Below, one piece after another: positions 53,032 through 61,910 of a DNA stretch of 64,000 nt. Position 1 is the stretch's first letter, and every line of letters begins with the position of its first letter. Position numbers and translations under genes: made by a program. Source of the DNA: CBDAQD01 sp965275905 (GTDB lineage Bacteria; Pseudomonadota; Alphaproteobacteria; Rhizobiales; JAJFHC01); assembly GCA_965275905.1 (NCBI GenBank), contig CBDHYJ010000083.1:62001-126000 (forward strand), written 5' to 3'. Below the pieces are notes generated by a model, which did no database searches, was not told the DNA's origin, and worked only from the letters and a program-made list of their open reading frames with translations.

Positions 53032-54579
53032 GTGACGTTCGAAACCGAGTTCAAGTTTGCGGTTGACGCCTCGTGCCTCCCGGAAACTGAAGATTTCTTC
53101 ACCAAATCATCCAGCGGAAATCTGGAATCGACGTACTACGATACGGAGAACCAGGACCTTAAGCTTGCCGGCGTATTCCTGCGTATCCGCCGCGACGGCA
53201 ATCGCCTGATCCAGACCATCAAACTTCCGCCGATCAGCGGCAACGCGTTCACCCGGCGCGAGCACGAGATCGAACTGGACTCGCCTGAAATCAATCGAAA
53301 GCACCTCAAGAACATTCTTCCTGACGACGTCCGCAAGACGATCTCGAAAAAGGCGCTGGAAGCCCAGTTCACGACACGCTTCACCCGCCAGAAACAGCTG
53401 CTTCCGGAAAACCTGCCCGTCGCCGAAGCGGTGCTCGATATCGGTGAAATCGTGACCGGCGACGCCGTCGAGCCGATTTCGGAGGTTGAGTTCGAACTTG
53501 TCAGGACAAACGGCGGGTCGGACATCGGCGCGCTTGCGGATGTCTGTCTCGATTTTCTCGACCGCGTGCCTGCCGGGATTGCCATAGAGAGCAAGGCGTC
53601 GCGCGGTTTCCGTCTGGCGGCCGCGTCCGATCCGCAACCGGTGACCGGCAAGATCCCGCTGGTCACATCCTCCATGCCGTTGCCCGTGACCATCCTGACT
53701 CTGATGCGGCAGGGATTCAGCCAGTTTGTCGGCAATATTCCAGCCGTCAGGAATCCCGCACCGCCGCGTAGCATTCACCAGATGAGAGTGGGCCTGCGCC
53801 GTTTCAGAAGCACCCTTTCGGCGTTCAAGCCCGTGCTTGCGCTCGACAAGAACGCCGCCCCGCTGATCGAAGAGACAAAGGCGCTCTTCGCAATGCTCGG
53901 TGCGGTCCGCGATGCCGATGTGTTCCTCACGGACACGCTGCCCGGTGTAGACGAGAAGCTTTTGACCGCCGGGATCAGGAACGCGCTCGAGGACGCCACG
54001 ACCAAACACCGGGCCCGGGCTCTGGCTGAAGTCCAGAACCACATCGCCAGCACCGATTTCGCCCGGTTTGTCGTCAGGCTCGCGGCCTGGATCGAGAGTG
54101 GCGTATGGTTGCGCGCAGACCGGCCCGTCGACCGGCTTCTGAGCACGCGGACGGCGCATGACTACGCCGCAATCCAGTTGGACCTCCTGCATGCCAAGCT
54201 TCTCAAAAGAGGAAGGAAAGCCCGGCGCAAGGGCATAACCGCCTGGCACGAAGCAAGGATCGCGGCAAAGAAACTGCGCTATACGTCCGAACCCCTGCTT
54301 TCCGCGCTGGCGTTGCCCGAGAAGAGGACCCGGGCCTATACCGCAAGCCTGAAAGGCCTGCAGGAAACGCTCGGTGCCCTGAATGATATAGAAACCTCAC
54401 GCTCTTTCGTGGCAATCTTGGTCGATGAGGCTCCGGACTCGGAGAAGCCTCAACTTGAGGCGGCCCGACAATTGTTGCTGAGCTGGGCCGCGAACCGGGA
54501 ACGCGCGCTTTTGATGGAAGCCTCGAAGACATTCCGGGCTTTCGAGAAAGCCGGCTTTCCAGGGAAAGGAAAGAGCTGA
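53032..54579 (+). CDS. CYTH-CHAD domain protein (triphosphatase / polyphosphate-binding type)
   Basis: A 515-residue cytosolic protein. The N-terminal CYTH tunnel domain (about residues 1-200) has the ExExK signature (Glu4, Glu6, Lys8) and the LRIRRDGNRLIQTIK strand, typical of inorganic triphosphatases. The C-terminal CHAD domain (about 220-510) is an alpha-helical, His/Lys/Arg-rich polyphosphate-binding module with the RSIHQMRVGLRRFRS motif near residue 245 and a second repeat around WHEARIAAKKLRYTSE near residue 405. CHAD proteins are known to locate to polyphosphate granules. GTG 53032 follows GAGGGGG. It is directly followed, without gap, by a ParA-type gene. Confidence 0.9.
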   Translation: MTFETEFKFAVDASCLPETEDFFTKSSSGNLESTYYDTENQDLKLAGVFLRIRRDGNRLIQTIKLPPISGNAFTRREHEIELDSPEINRKHLKNILPDDVRKTISKKALEAQFTTRFTRQKQLLPENLPVAEAVLDIGEIVTGDAVEPISEVEFELVRTNGGSDIGALADVCLDFLDRVPAGIAIESKASRGFRLAAASDPQPVTGKIPLVTSSMPLPVTILTLMRQGFSQFVGNIPAVRNPAPPRSIHQMRVGLRRFRSTLSAFKPVLALDKNAAPLIEETKALFAMLGAVRDADVFLTDTLPGVDEKLLTAGIRNALEDATTKHRARALAEVQNHIASTDFARFVVRLAAWIESGVWLRADRPVDRLLSTRTAHDYAAIQLDLLHAKLLKRGRKARRKGITAWHEARIAAKKLRYTSEPLLSALALPEKRTRAYTASLKGLQETLGALNDIETSRSFVAILVDEAPDSEKPQLEAARQLLLSWAANRERALLMEASKTFRAFEKAGFPGKGKS

Positions 54580-55269
54580 GTGGCGATACGCACTCTTGCA
54601 GTGATCAACGCGAAGGGCGGCACGGGTAAATCGACGATCGCCACCCACCTGGCGTCAGCACTCGCGGAATCCGGCCTGAAGACCGCACTGGCGGAGGCCG
54701 ACAGCCAGAAGAGCGCAATGACCTGGCTGAAGCGGCGTCCGGAAGCCGCCGCGCCCATCGTCGGCCTGGACTGGCGGCGCGCCATCGGCAAGGTCCCGGA
54801 CAAGATCCAGCGCATCGTCATCGACTGTCCGGCCCAGATCCGTTCGGCGCGCACGCGCGAAATCGTGCGCATGGCCGACGCCATCGTGGTCCCGACCCAG
54901 GCCTCGTTCTTCGACGAACACGGCACACTGCGGTTCCTGAACAAGGTCGCGGAGATCAAGAAGATCCGCAAGGGCAAGATCCCGGTGCTGATCGTCGGCA
55001 GCCGGGTCCGCCTGAACAGCCGCGAGGCGAGGATGCTCGAGACCATCATGCTCGGAAACGGCTACAGCGTGGCGGCACAGATCCCTGAGCGGGCGCTTTA
55101 TCCGCGCCTGGCCTCGGAAGGCCTGTCGGTCTTCGACGTTGCATCCCGTTCCGCGCTCAAGGAGCAGGAACACTGGCTCGGCCTGCTTGTCGCGCTGGAA
55201 GCCCTGTGGGCGGGCATTGCGGCCCGGAAAGACCCTGTCGCCGCCGAACAGCCCGACCTGTTTATGTAA
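54580..55269 (+). CDS. Orphan ParA/MinD-type ATPase
   Basis: A 229-residue P-loop ATPase of the ParA family. The deviant Walker A motif KGGTGKST is at residues 12-19 with its signature Lys, the A' region DSQKSAM near residue 44, and the Walker B IDCPAQ near residue 83. Sequence is short, without the N-terminal DNA-binding helix of plasmid ParA, like the ATPases that position intracellular cargo. No parB or parS is near. GTG 54580 directly abuts the CYTH-CHAD stop and has a GGGAAAGGAAAG site, so the two are translated together. The partner and cargo are unknown. Confidence 0.9.
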   Translation: MAIRTLAVINAKGGTGKSTIATHLASALAESGLKTALAEADSQKSAMTWLKRRPEAAAPIVGLDWRRAIGKVPDKIQRIVIDCPAQIRSARTREIVRMADAIVVPTQASFFDEHGTLRFLNKVAEIKKIRKGKIPVLIVGSRVRLNSREARMLETIMLGNGYSVAAQIPERALYPRLASEGLSVFDVASRSALKEQEHWLGLLVALEALWAGIAARKDPVAAEQPDLFM

Positions 55270-55352
55270 TCCCGGAAATCATCGACACGTTTCCCGGAAG
55301 CCCGGCAGGGCTGTCCGGGACCGTTCCATACTCAGACATCAGACCTTTACGG

Positions 55353-55381
55353 CCCCGGACCTCGCTCACGCTCGTCCGGGG
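55353..55381. repeat. GC-rich hairpin after the ParA gene
   Basis: An 8-bp perfect stem (CCCCGGAC and GTCCGGGG) around a 13-base loop, in the 149-base gap between convergent ParA and GFA genes. There is no T-tract, so it is either a poor bidirectional terminator or a REP-type palindrome. The sequence before it (55270-55330) holds further CCGGG inverted motifs. Confidence 0.5.
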
Positions 55382-55418
55382 AACATACAAGTGTGGACCA
55401 GCCCACGCTCAAACACGG

Positions 55419-55850
55419 CTACTTCCACGGCGGCAGTTCGCCGGTGAAGCCCCCGGCAAAACCCTCCAGATCACCCTCAGGCGACGCCCAGGCGACGCGA
55501 CTTTCAGTCCAGATCTCGTAGACCGGCTGAAAGATCGACGGATCGTCGAGACTGCCGGCCTTGACCGAGTAGCGTTCCGGGTCGGGCCACGGCGATGTGA
55601 ACAGATGAGTGCAACAGACCGCACAGGCATGCCTGGCAACCGTCCGCCCGCTGTCAGCTGTCATCGTCCAGCTTTTCAGCTCGCCGTCGACCTCGAGCGC
55701 GTCCGCCGCCACCACGATGGCCGCGTGATAGGCCGAGCCTCCATAGCGCCTGCAGTCACTGCAGTGGCAATAGTAGTGCACTTTCGACGGTGTCTGCGCG
55801 CGGTAGCGGACCGCACCGCACAGGCATCCGCCGACAAGTTCTGTCGTCAT
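55419..55850 (-). CDS. GFA family protein (glutathione-dependent formaldehyde-activating fold)
   Basis: A 143-residue zinc protein of the Gfa fold. Zinc ligands are seen in GGCLCGAVRY (Cys9, Cys11), CHCSDCRR (near residue 34) and HACAVCCTH near residue 75. The founding enzyme adds formaldehyde to glutathione, but most small members have unknown substrates. ATG 55850 follows GGGGAGT. It lies 23 bases after the ATP-grasp gene on the same strand. Confidence 0.87.
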   Translation of the reverse strand: MTTELVGGCLCGAVRYRAQTPSKVHYYCHCSDCRRYGGSAYHAAIVVAADALEVDGELKSWTMTADSGRTVARHACAVCCTHLFTSPWPDPERYSVKAGSLDDPSIFQPVYEIWTESRVAWASPEGDLEGFAGGFTGELPPWK

Positions 55851-55873
55851 CGGACTCCCCTCTTTTTGTTCAG

Positions 55874-56800
55874 CTAAAGCGCCAGTTCGCGCGTCTTGGC
55901 GATCAGCACATCGGCGGCAATGTCGAGTGAACCGAACTGGCTGGTGAAATCGACGCCGTTGGTGTCCTGGATCATCTGACCCGTAGCCGACGACATGTAC
56001 CATGTATCGCCACGCGGGTTGGTTTCGAGCACGAACAGCTCGCCGGTCTCGACGTCACGGATAATGTCCGTGCCGAGCAGCGGCTGGTCCGGAAACGCGG
56101 CGTGAGTCTTTTCCGCAAGCGCGATGACGTCCGCGTCGTCTGCCAGGCTGTAATGCGACGTCTTCTTGTTGGACACGATCGTAACGCCGCCGCCCCCGAA
56201 TGCATAACGCTCTTCGAGCGGCGGATAGCCGTGATCGGCTTCGCACAGCCAGCACATCAGCGTCGTGCCGAACAGGGTGACGATGCGGTAGTTCTTCGGC
56301 CACCGGCCGGTATAGACGAACTTCTGGGCGAACATGGACGCCTTCCGGCCCGGGTGATCGTCCGGAAAATCGTCCTGCGCGCGATAGGCGACCCGCTCGG
56401 TGCGCTTGATGCGGATCTCCGCACCCTTCCGGCCAAGGTTTGGCTTCACGACCACGTAAGGCCCCCACTCCTCCGGGTCGAGCGAGATGTCCGGCACGAT
56501 CTCCGCCCAGTCCGGCACCGGGATATCCAGGGCCCGCAGGCGCTCGTACTGTTCGGTCTTGGGATACTCGTAACCCTGGCACACGCGCCCTCTCGGGCTT
56601 GCGAATTTCTTGATCGGCATCGGCGAGACCACGAGCGTCGGCTCCGTCTCGACGCGGGCCGCCTCCGCCCACTGCAGTTCCTTGGTGTCGACGATGTGAA
56701 CCGCGATATCGCCCGCCCGCTCAGCAACCAGCCGGGCGATGGTCTCGTAGTCCGAATAGGCCTGCTTGGTCTGCTGATGGACGAGAACGAGGTTGGGCAT
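55874..56800 (-). CDS. ATP-grasp superfamily protein of unknown function
   Basis: A 308-residue protein with an ATP-grasp fold: the nucleotide Lys region YVVVKPNLGRKGAEIRIKR near residue 115, the LLGTDIIRD strand near residue 243 and the metal-binding FVLETNPRGDTW near residue 260. It resembles RimK-like ligases in layout. The family joins a carboxylate to an amine or thiol with ATP; the substrates are unknown. ATG 56800 is the first start before the conserved NLVLVHQQ strand. It precedes the GFA gene on the same strand. Confidence 0.78.
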   Translation of the reverse strand: MPNLVLVHQQTKQAYSDYETIARLVAERAGDIAVHIVDTKELQWAEAARVETEPTLVVSPMPIKKFASPRGRVCQGYEYPKTEQYERLRALDIPVPDWAEIVPDISLDPEEWGPYVVVKPNLGRKGAEIRIKRTERVAYRAQDDFPDDHPGRKASMFAQKFVYTGRWPKNYRIVTLFGTTLMCWLCEADHGYPPLEERYAFGGGGVTIVSNKKTSHYSLADDADVIALAEKTHAAFPDQPLLGTDIIRDVETGELFVLETNPRGDTWYMSSATGQMIQDTNGVDFTSQFGSLDIAADVLIAKTRELAL

Positions 56801-56937
56801 GTCCGCAGAAGATCCGGCTGGAGGGATGGGGCACCAATGAGCACGCGCCTGATGTAACGGCACCCGCGTGAGCGCTGTAAACGGAGCTTAAGACATGGGC
56901 GGCGCGAACCGCCCTGTCAACCGGCGATCGCGAGGGC

Positions 56938-57237
56938 CTACTGCTGGACCGGCTGCTCGGCCGGCTGCTGAATCTGCGCCTGCTTCTCGGCCCTGGCCGT
57001 GAAGTCGCCGGCGGCTTCGACGCAGATGTTCTTCACGATCTTGTTCCAGTCGGCCGGAAGCAGCTGGCGGCTCTGCTTGTGGATCGTCACGTCGAGCTTG
57101 TAGGTGTACTCCACCTCGATCGGCTCGACCGGGATCTTGTCGATCTTGTTGGTCCTTGTGGACGTCACGTCTTCGGCGAACGCCGGCAGCGCGATCATCA
57201 GCACTCCGGCAGCGGCAATCAGCGATTTCATAGGCAT
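56938..57237 (-). CDS. Small secreted protein of unknown function
   Basis: A 99-residue protein with a clear signal peptide (MPMKSLIAAAGVLMIALPAFA then ED). The mature part has one Cys, an acidic/basic mix and a Gln-rich tail (QIQQPAEQPVQQ). The GCAGGAGAGGGG site supports ATG 57237. No family is recognised. It is periplasmic by prediction; no operon partner is evident. Confidence 0.65.
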   Translation of the reverse strand: MPMKSLIAAAGVLMIALPAFAEDVTSTRTNKIDKIPVEPIEVEYTYKLDVTIHKQSRQLLPADWNKIVKNICVEAAGDFTARAEKQAQIQQPAEQPVQQ

Positions 57238-57402
57238 GCGAGACCCCTCTCCTGCTTGATTGGTTGTTGTGTTTGTTATGGGCCCGATCTTGCGGGACAT
57301 CGCTTGCAGGGGCAAGGGCGCCCGCCGCCGGAGTGGCTTAACATTGGCGCGAGCGTTAACGCCGTCACGAGCCGGTTGAGACGAATTCGCTGCGTCAGCG
57401 CG

Positions 57403-58272
57403 TCAGTCCTTCGGCACGAAAAAGGGATTGTAGTCCGCGTTCGGGCAGGCATCGCGGACGATCTTGCGGATCAACTGCCGCGCCTTGTGCCGTTCCATGC
57501 CGGGTTTGATCCGCCTGTCATACATGATCCGCAGCAGCAGCAGATCAAAGTCGCTCTTGTAAGGCCCAGGCTTCAGATCGCCGGATAGCGCCGAAGCGGG
57601 CTGCCCCGTGCCGAGCCTGGTCAACCCCAGTGACTGCATCATCCCCCGCGCATGACAGGATGCACGATACTCTCCATAAGACGGCATTACCGTGATGCTC
57701 TGATGAATCTTGCCAGCGACATCACCGTAGGTCGTTGAAAAACAGCCCTTCCCGTCCCCCAGCCTGCGCGGATCGTTCTCCAGCGCTTCTTTGATCCTCC
57801 GGCTGAGCGTCTGGCAGTTGAAGCAATTTTTCATTGTCTCGAAACGGTCCGCCATGAAACGGTAACTGTCAAAATCCTTCGCGACGGCGATGAATAGGTT
57901 AGCCTTCCGCTTGACGCCTTCTTCGATCCCCTGAAAGTGTGCATCGAGATCCACATTCGGGTTATCTAGTCCAAGATTAAATACTGGAAAAAGCATGTTC
58001 AGATCGTCCTCATAGACCCTGTCAATCTTGTGAGGGACCCAGAATTCAACCCTTATCGGGGACGTCCACTTGATCAGTCTGCGGCTGTCTTCGCCGTCAT
58101 CGGGCGTGTCGTCCTCAAATGCGACGTCCTCAAAAAAGCGGGCAACGGCATCCGGTTCGACACCCGTCCTTTCGCACAGCTCACCGTCGAGATATTGCGC
58201 ATGTGCCGCAATGGCCGAAACGCACAGAACGCCAAGCGCCAACAGTGCTCCCATCGGCCACAATTGTCTCAT
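57403..58272 (-). CDS. Secreted protein, DUF2927-like
   Basis: A 289-residue protein with a signal peptide (about residues 1-26, PMGALLALGVLCVSAIAAHA). The mature part has even Cys pairs (CELC near residue 32, CFNC near residue 165) and blocks IKWTSPIRVEFWVP, GCFSTTYGDVAGKI and CHARGMMQSLGL that recall DUF2927, a family of secreted alphaproteobacterial proteins thought to be peptidase-like. The usual ELTQ-like element is here ARGMMQ, so the match is partial. The frame is open upstream to 58632, but the signal peptide fixes ATG 58272. Confidence 0.65.
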   Translation of the reverse strand: MRQLWPMGALLALGVLCVSAIAAHAQYLDGELCERTGVEPDAVARFFEDVAFEDDTPDDGEDSRRLIKWTSPIRVEFWVPHKIDRVYEDDLNMLFPVFNLGLDNPNVDLDAHFQGIEEGVKRKANLFIAVAKDFDSYRFMADRFETMKNCFNCQTLSRRIKEALENDPRRLGDGKGCFSTTYGDVAGKIHQSITVMPSYGEYRASCHARGMMQSLGLTRLGTGQPASALSGDLKPGPYKSDFDLLLLRIMYDRRIKPGMERHKARQLIRKIVRDACPNADYNPFFVPKD

Positions 58273-58468
58273 TCGGGAAAATGGCGGGAGCAGCTCCACA
58301 TTTCGTGATGCCTGCCCTGCTTGATTCACAGGAATTCGCCGGACTCCTACCTTCGGAGAATTCCGGTCGCTTCGCTGCAAGCACTTGGGACGGTTCATTT
58401 TCCTGAAGATTTCCAATATTAAGCGGAATATATTATGCGCAATAAACATTATAAAACGGATTCCCTTG

Positions 58469-58795
58469 ATGAAAAAACCGCTCCTCCTGCTTCTGACAGC
58501 GCTGATGTCTGTCTCTTTCCTGCTTTCGGGCCAATCAATCCGCCATGTCGACACGGCGGCGGCTGCAACAAAGTCTGAGAGAAAGAAACGCTTGGCCCTG
58601 TGCCGGAAAAAATACGGAAGGAAGATCTTCACGACCGAAGTCCGGAATGGAAAGCTGATCTGTCTGTACAGGAAAAAGGCGCGTGATTACACGAGGGAAG
58701 AGATCCTCAAGTTGTGCAAAGAGAAATACTACGCATCCCCGAAATTCCGCGTCTACAAGATCAACGGCAAGTGGAAATGCGAGGTCTGGAACTGA
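58469..58795 (+). CDS. Small secreted basic protein of unknown function
   Basis: A 108-residue protein with a signal peptide (about residues 1-33, LLLLLTALMSVSFLLSG). The mature region is Lys/Arg/Tyr-rich with four Cys and an internal duplication: the blocks LALCRKKYGRKIFTTEVRNGKLIC and LKLCKEKYYASPKFRVYKINGKWKC share the pattern LCxxKYxxxxF(R/T)xxxxNGKxxC. The upstream region is AT-rich and divergent to the DUF2927-like gene. Function is unknown; a repeat-type binding protein is plausible. Confidence 0.65.
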   Translation: MKKPLLLLLTALMSVSFLLSGQSIRHVDTAAAATKSERKKRLALCRKKYGRKIFTTEVRNGKLICLYRKKARDYTREEILKLCKEKYYASPKFRVYKINGKWKCEVWN

Positions 58796-58944
58796 ACTGT
58801 CCCGTGTGCTGGCCCTGTCAGCCACACCCTTATCCAGATTGCCGATTGCCGGCCTCACCTCCGAATAGCACCTTTACCGCCCGCCGGTCGCGACACCGTC
58901 TTGATCCGGTGATAGTCTCGGTATCGGCAAGGTAAGGGTATCCC

Positions 58945-60177
58945 GTGAGTCAGAAGTCCAGAGTGTTCCCCGTTCAACGCATCCGTTTCGTATTGGCAAT
59001 CTTGGCAGCCGCCTGCGCCCTCCCCTTCGCGTTTCCCTCCAACTCCAATGCCCTGCCCGTTTCGGTGACTGGCGGTGAAGCCCTTCGCGCGAACACACCT
59101 TCGCTGGTCCGCAAAGTGTTTGTCGTCGGCAAGGACGACCGCCGCGAACTCCCGGAGAAATATTCCGATCTCAGGTACCGGATCGGCTTTCTCTACAACA
59201 GCGCCACCAATGTGGCCTGCACGGCATCCTGCGTCGCCCGGGACGTGATCCTCACGGCAGCGCACTGCGTGCTCGCGCACAGGCGGGCGGAACGCCGTTC
59301 AACAATCAAACACATGAATTTCTACATCCGCTCGCCGGACATTCTCGATCAGCTTTTCGAGGTCCCGGTCAACTGGCCGGAAGACGCCACGCCTCGCAAC
59401 ATCGTGGCGGGCGCACCGGTGACGAGGCCTTACAGGCGAAAGAGGTTCAGCCAGGACTGGGCGCTCGCGAAGCTGCGCATCCCGGCATGCGCGCGGGGGA
59501 CCCTGCCGCTCAAGCAACTGTCCCGGGCGGAACTGAAAGCCGCGGCGAAGTCAGGAAAGATTCTCTCGGTCGGCTATCACGGCGACCGGAAGTTCGGCGA
59601 AAAGCTCCTGATCACCGACAAATGCAGGGTCAAGAAGCTCTCGGGCAAACGCAAACGGCGCCTCGGTCCGCTGATCTACCATACCTGCGACCTCTCGAAA
59701 GGCGCGTCCGGATCCCCCCTGCTCATGGAGACCGCCACGGGCATGGCCATCATCGGCGTCAATGCCGGTGGGATCTTCCATCAGCGCGTCAAGATGCACG
59801 GTAAGCGGGTCGTGAAGCGCTACAAGAGCAGACCGGTTCACAACGTCGCCGTCCATACCAGTCAGTTTTCCAAATACCTGGAGCCCATGAAAACCTTGCG
59901 CATCGTTCGCGAGGACCTCGAACTGCGGCGGCTTCAGACCACGCTGAAGACCCGAAAGCTCTACGCCGGAAAGCCGGACGGCATCTTCGGCCCCGGCACC
60001 TGGAAGGCCATTCGCACCTTCGAAAAGCGCAACGGCAAGCCGGTAATGGGCATCCCCACCAAGGCGCTGCTTGCCGACCTGGGCATTGCCCATGCCGTGA
60101 GCGATGAAGTCTGGGCGGAATATCTCAGAAAAAGAGAGCAAATCCGCAAAGGGGGCGCAGCCGCGAGCGGCGACTGA
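58945..60177 (+). CDS. Secreted trypsin-like serine protease with peptidoglycan-binding domain
   Basis: A 410-residue exported protein: signal peptide (about residues 12-36), trypsin-like protease domain (about 55-300) and a peptidoglycan-binding-type-1 domain (about 325-385, TLKTRKLYAGKPDGIFGPGTW). The catalytic triad is His107 (TAAHC), Asp171 (SQDWALAKL) and Ser255 (KGASGSP), all intact. The wall-binding domain should hold the protease at the cell wall. GTG 58945 follows GGTAAGGG. The target is unknown. A tRNA gene follows on the other strand. Confidence 0.85.
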   Translation: MSQKSRVFPVQRIRFVLAILAAACALPFAFPSNSNALPVSVTGGEALRANTPSLVRKVFVVGKDDRRELPEKYSDLRYRIGFLYNSATNVACTASCVARDVILTAAHCVLAHRRAERRSTIKHMNFYIRSPDILDQLFEVPVNWPEDATPRNIVAGAPVTRPYRRKRFSQDWALAKLRIPACARGTLPLKQLSRAELKAAAKSGKILSVGYHGDRKFGEKLLITDKCRVKKLSGKRKRRLGPLIYHTCDLSKGASGSPLLMETATGMAIIGVNAGGIFHQRVKMHGKRVVKRYKSRPVHNVAVHTSQFSKYLEPMKTLRIVREDLELRRLQTTLKTRKLYAGKPDGIFGPGTWKAIRTFEKRNGKPVMGIPTKALLADLGIAHAVSDEVWAEYLRKREQIRKGGAAASGD

Positions 60178-60217
60178 ACGCCAACCCAAGCTACGTTATT
60201 GATCTACGGAGAAGATA

Positions 60218-60293
60218 TGGTGAGCGCGACAGGGATCGAACCTGTGACCGTCTGATTAAAAGTCAGATGCTCTACCAACTGAGCTACGCGCCC
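60218..60293 (-). tRNA. tRNA-Lys (anticodon UUU)
   Basis: A complete 76-nt cloverleaf with encoded CCA. Read on the minus strand it starts GGGCGCGTAGCTCAG, has the anticodon stem-loop with TTT between CT and AA, the TTCGATCC T-loop and ends in CACCA. The acceptor stem pairs over seven positions with one G-T. Confidence 0.96.
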
Positions 60294-60506
60294 TCCAGGA
60301 GGAATCGCCGGGAACTTAGTTCTGCCGGGCGGGCGGGTCAATAGCGGATGTGCCGTGCGGCCGCTTCTGCCCCATAATCGGCCCTCTGATGGAGGACAAC
60401 GCCCCTCTGACCTAACGTAAACTCCCCGTTCCCGTCCGCCGCGCAAAGCGGTATAGTCCCCGGACGGGGGCTCGGGCAGACCGCTTGTCGAGAAATGGCG
60501 GTGTGA

Positions 60507-61871
60507 ATGAGCGACAGAGGCAATAACGAGTCCGGCGCAAGCGGGGACGAGCAGGCCAGCCCGAAGAAGACCAGGCTGTTCTCGTTCTTCCCGCGCGAAA
60601 AGCTTCGCAAGAATGGGCCGGACCCTGCGGATGACGCGGAGGAAGGCGTGCCCGAATACGACGAGCACGCAATGGTTGAAGCTATGCCCGAAGAGCATTA
60701 CGCCGCCGAGGAAGAGGCGACCGAGGACGAGTATCAGGCCCAGCGCGCCTACGTCTACGACGACACGGTCGCAACCGAGCAGGTCGCCCCGGCTCACGCC
60801 AATCCCGCGACCCTGCACACGCCCATGCCCTCCGTGCGCACGACACCCGGCACCCAGCCGCGCCCGACACCCCCGCCGCCTGCCCCGGCCCGGCCGGCCC
60901 CTCAGCCTGCCGCACGTCCGAGCGAACCACCTGTGCACCGCGAACCGCCGCCGCCGCCCGCACGCGATCCCGTTCCCCATGCTCCGCGCGAGCCCGCGCC
61001 GCCGGTCCAGCGCGAGCCTGCTCCGCACGTCCACCGCGAGCCGGTACAGCCTGTTCCCCGGGAGCCCGTTCCGGCCGCACCGCGCGAGCACGAACCGCCA
61101 CCGGCACGCGACCTCGCCGCACATCGCCAGACGGTTCCCGCGCCGGCCGCACCACCCCGCGAACCGGCACGGTCTCCCGTGCCGCGGCCGCAGCCTCAGG
61201 CCGCTCCGGCCCCCACGCGACCGGCAGCGCCGTTGCCCGAAGCGGCAGGACCAGAAACCGAATTCGCCGACAACAGGCACAAACCTGTCACCGAGGACTC
61301 GATTGCCAGCGTCGTCGCCGGCCGGTCTTTCGAGAATGCGGAGGCCGAGCGCGCATTCCTGCTCACGCTGTCGCGCGACCAGCGCATGAAATACGCCGAA
61401 CTCGTGCACGCCGACGAGCGCCTGGAGCTTGATCTCGAGCGTCACAATCTGGAAGTGGACCGGCTGGTCTACGAGCGCGAGCGCGCCGAGATTTCCGAAC
61501 GCATCCGGCACCGGGAAAACGCGTTCAGGTTCGCCAACAACGCGATGCGGATGCTGTTTGCGCTGAACGGCATCGGTGCGGTTGTGCTGATGGGCGTGTG
61601 GGGCTATCTGGCCGGTGTTCCCGGCGCCCGGTTCCTGAGCGCCGCCTTCGGCATCGCACTGACGACCTTCGCCGTCGGCACCATATGCAGCGCCCTGACG
61701 GCGGCATGCTCCTACGGCGCACAGGCGCTCACGGCGCGTCCCGATGATTCACCGAGACGGCACTACGCCATCATCGCCGTCCGCGTCATGGCCATTGTTT
61801 TCGCCGTCCTGTCCTTCTGCCTGTTTGTTTTCGGCGTCATTCTCGCAGGTTATGGCCTCAGGGCCTCCTGA
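60507..61871 (+). CDS. Proline-rich membrane protein of unknown function
   Basis: A 454-residue protein in three parts: an acidic charged N-terminus, a low-complexity region (about residues 95-245) rich in Pro, Ala, Arg and Glu with many REP(A/V)P-type units, and a C-terminal part with a charged helix (about 290-340, coiled-coil-like) followed by three or four predicted membrane helices (about 345-450). The Pro-rich stretch may be a linker or protein-binding arm in the cytoplasm. No family is recognised. The shadow frames in this GC-rich region are not genes. Confidence 0.72.
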   Translation: MSDRGNNESGASGDEQASPKKTRLFSFFPREKLRKNGPDPADDAEEGVPEYDEHAMVEAMPEEHYAAEEEATEDEYQAQRAYVYDDTVATEQVAPAHANPATLHTPMPSVRTTPGTQPRPTPPPPAPARPAPQPAARPSEPPVHREPPPPPARDPVPHAPREPAPPVQREPAPHVHREPVQPVPREPVPAAPREHEPPPARDLAAHRQTVPAPAAPPREPARSPVPRPQPQAAPAPTRPAAPLPEAAGPETEFADNRHKPVTEDSIASVVAGRSFENAEAERAFLLTLSRDQRMKYAELVHADERLELDLERHNLEVDRLVYERERAEISERIRHRENAFRFANNAMRMLFALNGIGAVVLMGVWGYLAGVPGARFLSAAFGIALTTFAVGTICSALTAACSYGAQALTARPDDSPRRHYAIIAVRVMAIVFAVLSFCLFVFGVILAGYGLRAS

Positions 61872-61910
61872 CGGGGACCGCGTTGGCCAATTTCAAGTCA
61901 GACTGGCAAT

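Noticed and set aside
53107..54249. 380-codon minus-strand frame
   Set aside because: Antisense to the CYTH-CHAD gene with clear family motifs.
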